Below, one piece after another: positions 20,252 through 22,593 of a stretch of DNA of 22,593 bases; the first letter of the stretch is position 1, and every line of letters begins with the position of its first letter. The notes below the pieces were generated by a model. It ran no database searches. It worked only from the letters and a program-made list of their open reading frames with translations, and was not told the origin of the DNA. This stretch comes from a virus. Where the stretch lies: the IMG/VR virus record IMGVR_UViG_3300042450_000019, positions 1 to 22,593 of that record; one strand, written 5' to 3'. The position numbers were made by a program, and so were the translations under genes.

Positions 20252-22213
20252 TTATGCGATAGCCAAGAAGATGTATGTTCCACCATTTGCATTGATGGCT
20301 GCTGGCGCTGTACTGCTGATCTCAAATCCTGCGCTGTATGTATCGATGTAGTCTGTCGATGTCACTTCAGCGGCTGTACTGTTAAGCAAAAGGTACGGGT
20401 CGTTGCCAGCAATGATGCCCCTTGCCGTATCCCACACATACCAGTCGCCTACATCATCGGTGCGTTTGATAAGTACAAACCTAGCCCCTGCTGTAAATCC
20501 ACAATCAATTTGTTTTGTAGTAGCTGTTCCTGTGTATGAACCTACTTTGGAAACACCAGCGCAGGTTGCAAATAGGTAGGCAACGTAAGTTGACCCAGAA
20601 GCGTTAGTGGAGTTTGAGCCGGGGGAGACAGAAAAAACAGAAGACGTTGGCCTTGTACTGTTCCACGCATCACTTCCAGCTTGTATAGCTGCGGTTGTAT
20701 TTAAGACCATTATCTCAGTTGCCGCCAATGAAGCAGCATAAACAGTCCACGAAAACGCTGTACTTCTGCGCTTCACAATCATTAACTCAGGTACGGCCTG
20801 TAAGTTATGGCTAAACGTGGTTGCAGAACCCGTCCCCGTCCAGCAAACGACATCCATAAACGATGGGGCTCGTTGGAAACACTCAGTAATCATTCCATCG
20901 CCAGATTCGTTATACGATAAACCATCTGCTGCCGCTGTATAACCAAGATTATTAAATGACGTAAGTCCTGTTGTTGTTACTTCTGCGGCAGTGTCAGTTG
21001 AATAAAGACTATTTGATGGGCCACGAAGTTTGTCGTTAAATGAAAACTTGCCCACACTAGAACCATAGTCACGAGAAAACAAAAGATCAGGGGCAAAATT
21101 TGGTGTAGTTACGTTAACTATTGATCCTGTCCCTATCCTTGCCACAGGAGCAAACACACTCGTACCCGTAGTAGGCACTTTCATCGGGCCACGGCGTATG
21201 GCGATGTAGATTGTTTGAAAGTCCGCCTGACCATCAACAGTAAACCCAGTTGCTGTTGGTGAAATGTCTCCGCTATCTGCTTCAGCGTTACTAGCATTAG
21301 CATAAAGAACTTTTGCTGTATTACTGCCGGGAGGGGAAACAGGAATGCCCCGCATATTGTCTACCATTCTCCAAAAGTATCCTGCTGAATTTACTTTTGA
21401 CAATATCCATTGAGGCTCATATCCGAGGTTTATTGTTGCCGCACCACCACTAGGAGTAAATGTCCCACACGAAATCACATTGTCCGTACCCGTCAGACCA
21501 AAGCCACCTGCGTCATGGGCAAAAATGTATGCAATATATGTTTTTCCAGATTCGTTAACAGTAGCATCAGTACCAAGGCTAAAAACTGTGCTTGTAGGCG
21601 TTGTGCTGTTCCACCAAGTAGCACCTGTCGCTGCTGCGGCTGTGTCATTAAGAACCAAGTATTGTGTATTAGCTAAACTTCTATGGTAAACCGCCCACGC
21701 AGCATTACCACTACTTGTTCTTTTCACTAATATACAAGCAGGTACTGATCCTAGTGAATGGGAAATAGTGCGGTTAGCTCCATCCCCTGTCCACGTTTGA
21801 ATATCAAAGAACTTTGGCTGCTTGCGAAATGTCCATGAGGCGTATTTATAAGTAGAACCATTGACTGTATCATCTCCAGCATCGTTATTGCCTAATGAAA
21901 AACCAGTTGAATTGAAAGCAGTTAATGATGTTGCGTCAGTTGCAGACCCTGCCGCTCCACTGCTTGTAAGATATTTAGTAGCTCCCCTCGCTGTATCAAA
22001 TAAACGATGGGATGCTGATAATGACCTTTGTTTTATCCAAACTAATCCACCATTGGTAGACAAATCAATGTTATTGGTAATAGTTTGATTAGCACCAGTA
22101 CCCGTGTATAAAAAGCAAGAGAACACATCCTCTATATACGCAGGCACAACAGCTACACCATTGCCACCAAAGGCATCCTGAGAAGCTGCACCGCTTGTAG
22201 CTTGTAATGGCAT
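20252..22213 (-). CDS. large fibre protein of six ~100-residue modules
   Basis: A 653-residue adhesin-type protein, with ATG 22213 favoured because AAGG lies nine bases upstream and the longer frame to 22336 overlaps the previous gene. The chain is about six related modules of roughly 100 residues (about 31-130, 134-232, 245-341, 355-447, 453-549 and 555-653). Each tends to carry a TGTGA..T opening, an IVKR-type strand with W.VYD, an L.LN.TAA strand, F..PTS.VFS and a final SG.TYIAY.FA. This resembles a repeat family found in tail fibres (I recall DUF7483). It should bind a host surface sugar or protein. Confidence 0.75.
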   Translation of the reverse strand: MPLQATSGAASQDAFGGNGVAVVPAYIEDVFSCFLYTGTGANQTITNNIDLSTNGGLVWIKQRSLSASHRLFDTARGATKYLTSSGAAGSATDATSLTAFNSTGFSLGNNDAGDDTVNGSTYKYASWTFRKQPKFFDIQTWTGDGANRTISHSLGSVPACILVKRTSSGNAAWAVYHRSLANTQYLVLNDTAAAATGATWWNSTTPTSTVFSLGTDATVNESGKTYIAYIFAHDAGGFGLTGTDNVISCGTFTPSGGAATINLGYEPQWILSKVNSAGYFWRMVDNMRGIPVSPPGSNTAKVLYANASNAEADSGDISPTATGFTVDGQADFQTIYIAIRRGPMKVPTTGTSVFAPVARIGTGSIVNVTTPNFAPDLLFSRDYGSSVGKFSFNDKLRGPSNSLYSTDTAAEVTTTGLTSFNNLGYTAAADGLSYNESGDGMITECFQRAPSFMDVVCWTGTGSATTFSHNLQAVPELMIVKRRSTAFSWTVYAASLAATEIMVLNTTAAIQAGSDAWNSTRPTSSVFSVSPGSNSTNASGSTYVAYLFATCAGVSKVGSYTGTATTKQIDCGFTAGARFVLIKRTDDVGDWYVWDTARGIIAGNDPYLLLNSTAAEVTSTDYIDTYSAGFEISSTAPAAINANGGTYIFLAIA

Positions 22214-22217
22214 CTTT

Positions 22218-22593
22218 TTAGGCCTTAAATTGTGTGTTGCTTGCCAAGACAGTAAATGTCGCACTGCCTGTTTTAATGATGAGGTAGCGGTAACTGTCGA
22301 TGCCACTTGCATTACCCGCTGTAGGCGCACCACCAAACCAGCGTGTAGTCACACCTGACGTAGTGCCATCAACTTGCACAGCACTGTTGTAGTAAGCAGT
22401 TGAGCCTTGAGTCACCAAGAACGCCACAGTCATTGACTGACCTGTGGACATCAAAGTATTCAACGATGTGCCGCTTGAACCTCTGAAGTTAACTGTCCAG
22501 TTAGCACTTGCGTTGCTTGTGTAGTACAGCACTGACTGTGTAGTGATGTCGTAAGCAATCGTGCCTGTAGCCGCTGTTGCAGAAACTGTTGCT
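22218..22593 (-). CDS. C-terminal part of a fibre-like protein (partial, cut by window end)
   Basis: The frame is open to the right edge of the window, so the start lies outside. The visible 124 residues begin ATVSATAATGTIAYDI, include LYYTSNASANWTVNFRG and WFGGAPTAG, and end TFTVLASNTQFKA. This is a beta-rich C-terminal domain that I recall from phage fibre or virion-surface proteins. The internal GTG at 22532 is not the start, because the in-frame upstream sequence is equally protein-like and has no stop. It ends four bases before the six-module fibre begins, so the two probably work in the same tail or fibre complex. Confidence 0.7.
   Translation of the reverse strand, partial: ATVSATAATGTIAYDITTQSVLYYTSNASANWTVNFRGSSGTSLNTLMSTGQSMTVAFLVTQGSTAYYNSAVQVDGTTSGVTTRWFGGAPTAGNASGIDSYRYLIIKTGSATFTVLASNTQFKA

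Noticed and set aside
1-22593. CRISPR array, insertion sequence, att site, integrase
   Set aside because: No regular direct repeats with spacers, no transposase or integrase motifs, and no tRNA-like attachment sequence were seen.

Overview
The window is a contiguous piece of a tailed-phage genome, most likely a short-tailed, podovirus-like phage of a Gram-negative host. No chromosomal housekeeping gene, rRNA or tRNA is visible. The virion gene set (scaffold, major capsid protein, adaptor and nozzle-like tail proteins, three large internal-virion-type proteins) and small families such as DUF6321- and DUF6496-like proteins resemble phages known mainly from aquatic metagenomes. The Gram-negative host is inferred from a two-component spanin pair and lipoprotein signals. 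The host species cannot be read from the sequence.

Left arm, + strand, about 1-4180: a compact early operon. A small Cys-rich protein is followed by recombination genes: a DUF1071/Sak-type single-strand annealing protein, a YqaJ-type exonuclease and a small protein with an SSB-like acidic tip. A free-standing HNH endonuclease gene sits exactly at the 5' end of the exonuclease gene. A 16-codon remnant of the old exonuclease start remains upstream of it, and a diverged replacement start lies at the end of the endonuclease gene. A winged-helix protein and six or seven tiny, mostly translationally coupled genes follow. The operon meets the late genes tail-to-tail with a 47-bp overlap.

Right part, - strand, about 22593 down to 4135: the late operon. 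In transcription order it contains the end of a fibre-like gene (cut by the window edge), a six-module fibre, a fibre-assembly chaperone-like gene, two small genes (one a zinc ribbon), scaffold, major capsid protein, a strong terminator, a small head protein, and a run of small basic or membrane genes (including several of 35-61 codons). Then come adaptor-like and nozzle-like tail genes, three large internal-virion-type genes, membrane and lipoprotein genes, and the lysis cassette (two-TM holin candidate, i-spanin with an embedded o-spanin, M15 endolysin). Large terminase, portal, DNA polymerase and any RNA polymerase are not in view and presumably lie outside the window.

The most interesting structure is the endonuclease insertion at the exonuclease start, which looks like a homing element that carries its own copy of the target gene's 5' end. 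Next are the cassette of tiny lysine-rich proteins in the head-tail region, the DEYIKNLE-type peptide repeated at both ends of one internal virion protein, and the structured leader at 2415-2613.
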